A DNA stretch of 33,078 nucleotides from an uncultured Myxococcales bacterium (lineage in GTDB: Bacteria > Myxococcota_A > UBA9042 > DTJE01). Within the stretch, counting starts at the first letter, position 1. Every line of letters starts with the position of its first letter. Where the stretch lies: positions 1 through 33,078 of the forward strand of contig CAIOFV010000108.1 of NCBI GenBank assembly GCA_903857665.1, read 5' to 3'. Below, piece after piece: positions 32,378-33,078 of this stretch. The translations under genes and the position numbers were made by a program. Below the pieces are notes generated by a model, which had not been told where the DNA came from, searched no databases, and saw only the letters and a program-made list of their open reading frames with translations.

Positions 32378-33078
32378 ATGACCTGCATGCGGATTGCGGC
32401 TTCCCTGGCACTGGGGAGCCTCCTGGCGATCGCCGGTTGCGGTGATGCGGGGACCGCGAACGGTGTGGACGCCACGATTGACCCGAGTGGCGACCCGGGA
32501 CCCGGGGAGCCCGATGCGCGACCGGAGGCGGCGAACGACGCGCCTGCGGACACCCCTCCCGACGCGAGCCCGTCGTTGTCGTCGCTGTGCCCGCCGTCCG
32601 GGGACCTGCTGTCCGGCTCCGGGGTGATCCCCGAGCCCTGGCAGTTCCACGACCTCGGACCTTCGGTCGCCCCGGCTGCGCTGAGCGCGGTCGGCGCGTC
32701 GGCGAACGAGATCGAGGAGGTGCAGGCGATCGCGGTTCGGGCCGGCGTATCAAAGCAGGACGAAGGCGGGTGGCCGGTGCGCATGATGGAGACGTCGCGC
32801 TGGGCCGACCTGGTCGCCGCGTGCGGGTTCCCGGCGGATCTGCCGGCGGGCTCGTACTACCTTCGCACCGGGGAGGACGGTGCCGACGTGGCGGCGCCCG
32901 ACGAAGACGGCCGCTTCCACGCGCTGAAGACGCTGAAGCAGCTGGCCATGGCCGGGAAGGCCCAGGTCCGGGCGGCCGCCGTGCTGGACCGGCCCGCGGT
33001 GGCGATCCGCGGCTTCGGCGAGTCGTACTACGGCCTGCCGTGGGAGCCGGACGTGCGGCTGGCGATGCTGCCGATCCT
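32378..33078 (+). CDS. Lipoprotein, GH84-like beta-N-acetylglucosaminidase (runs off the edge)
   Basis: The first 233 residues of a longer protein. A signal sequence ends in the lipobox IAGC at C21, so it should be a lipoprotein. An Asp/Pro/Ala-rich linker follows (about 22-68). Next is a domain resembling the N-terminal domain of GH84/GH20 hexosaminidases (SYYLRTGEDGADVAAPDEDG and HALKTLKQLA). The last visible residues, R211-GFGESYYGLPW, match the start of the GH84 NAGidase barrel (family pattern RGxxExFYGxPW). The catalytic Asp pair would lie beyond the window. It would remove GlcNAc from glycans or cell-wall material outside the cell. The start ATG has ggaggg upstream; a second ATG at 32387 is possible. 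Confidence 0.8.
   Translation, partial: MTCMRIAASLALGSLLAIAGCGDAGTANGVDATIDPSGDPGPGEPDARPEAANDAPADTPPDASPSLSSLCPPSGDLLSGSGVIPEPWQFHDLGPSVAPAALSAVGASANEIEEVQAIAVRAGVSKQDEGGWPVRMMETSRWADLVAACGFPADLPAGSYYLRTGEDGADVAAPDEDGRFHALKTLKQLAMAGKAQVRAAAVLDRPAVAIRGFGESYYGLPWEPDVRLAMLPI

Noticed and set aside
30057..32753. An 898-codon minus-strand open frame opposite the repeat protein and response regulator
   Set aside because: Antisense shadow; the plus strand has PG-binding, TPR-like and receiver motifs with ribosome sites.

Overview
The window is G+C-rich and densely coded on both strands. Many genes start with GTG behind GGAGG-type ribosome binding sites, and stops are TGA or TAG, with no TAA. No rRNA, tRNA, CRISPR array, insertion sequence or phage gene was seen. 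Exported proteins carry long Asp/Pro/Ala-rich linkers after the signal sequence, a style common in Myxococcota and related former Deltaproteobacteria. A Myxococcota-like host is the best guess, but no marker gene settles it.

Left part (1-11.3 kb). The edge holds a 16-bp tandem repeat, non-coding sequence and what looks like the broken C-terminus of an outer-membrane barrel protein. Then come an ABC-2 ATPase/permease pair (750-2527, minus), a divergent membrane diguanylate cyclase (2721-4076), an RlmL-type rRNA methyltransferase (4113-5240, minus), an NmrA-like oxidoreductase overlapping a small unknown gene (5448-6580, minus), an exported clan-A glycosidase (6727-8304) and a zinc-ribbon membrane protein (8408-9019). 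An alpha/beta hydrolase follows (9222-10130, minus) whose reading frame is cut by an in-frame TAG just after the catalytic His. A diacylglycerol-kinase-family lipid kinase (10234-11277, minus) ends this part.

Centre (11.4-24.7 kb). A GT-C-like membrane protein (11477-13372) is followed by a cyanophycin locus. A DUF1854 protein and an ABC exporter with an N-terminal PH-like domain run leftward. Two tandem cyanophycin-synthetase genes run rightward from a shared 126-bp control region that holds a sigma70-like promoter and a strong hairpin. The second synthetase (19127-21748) looks fully active. The first (16434-19073) has a divergent Mur-ligase-like domain and is probably the specialised partner (CphA-prime type). 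A CstA-family transporter and an alpha/beta hydrolase follow on the same strand. No cyanophycinase or isoaspartyl dipeptidase lies in the window, so only the making, and possibly membrane-linked handling, of the Asp/Arg polymer is represented here.

Right part (24.7-33.1 kb). An orphan PAAR spike protein sits 36 bp before a large GH13-family protein (25215-28634). A DTW-domain tRNA aminocarboxypropyltransferase with an exonuclease-like tail converges on it. Further right are a peptidoglycan-binding protein with three 94-residue TPR-like repeats (30078-31610), a single-domain response regulator, and a lipoprotein running off the right edge that looks like a GH84 beta-N-acetylglucosaminidase. 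The PAAR protein and the repeat protein may be outlying parts of a contractile injection system, but no sheath, tube or baseplate gene is present.
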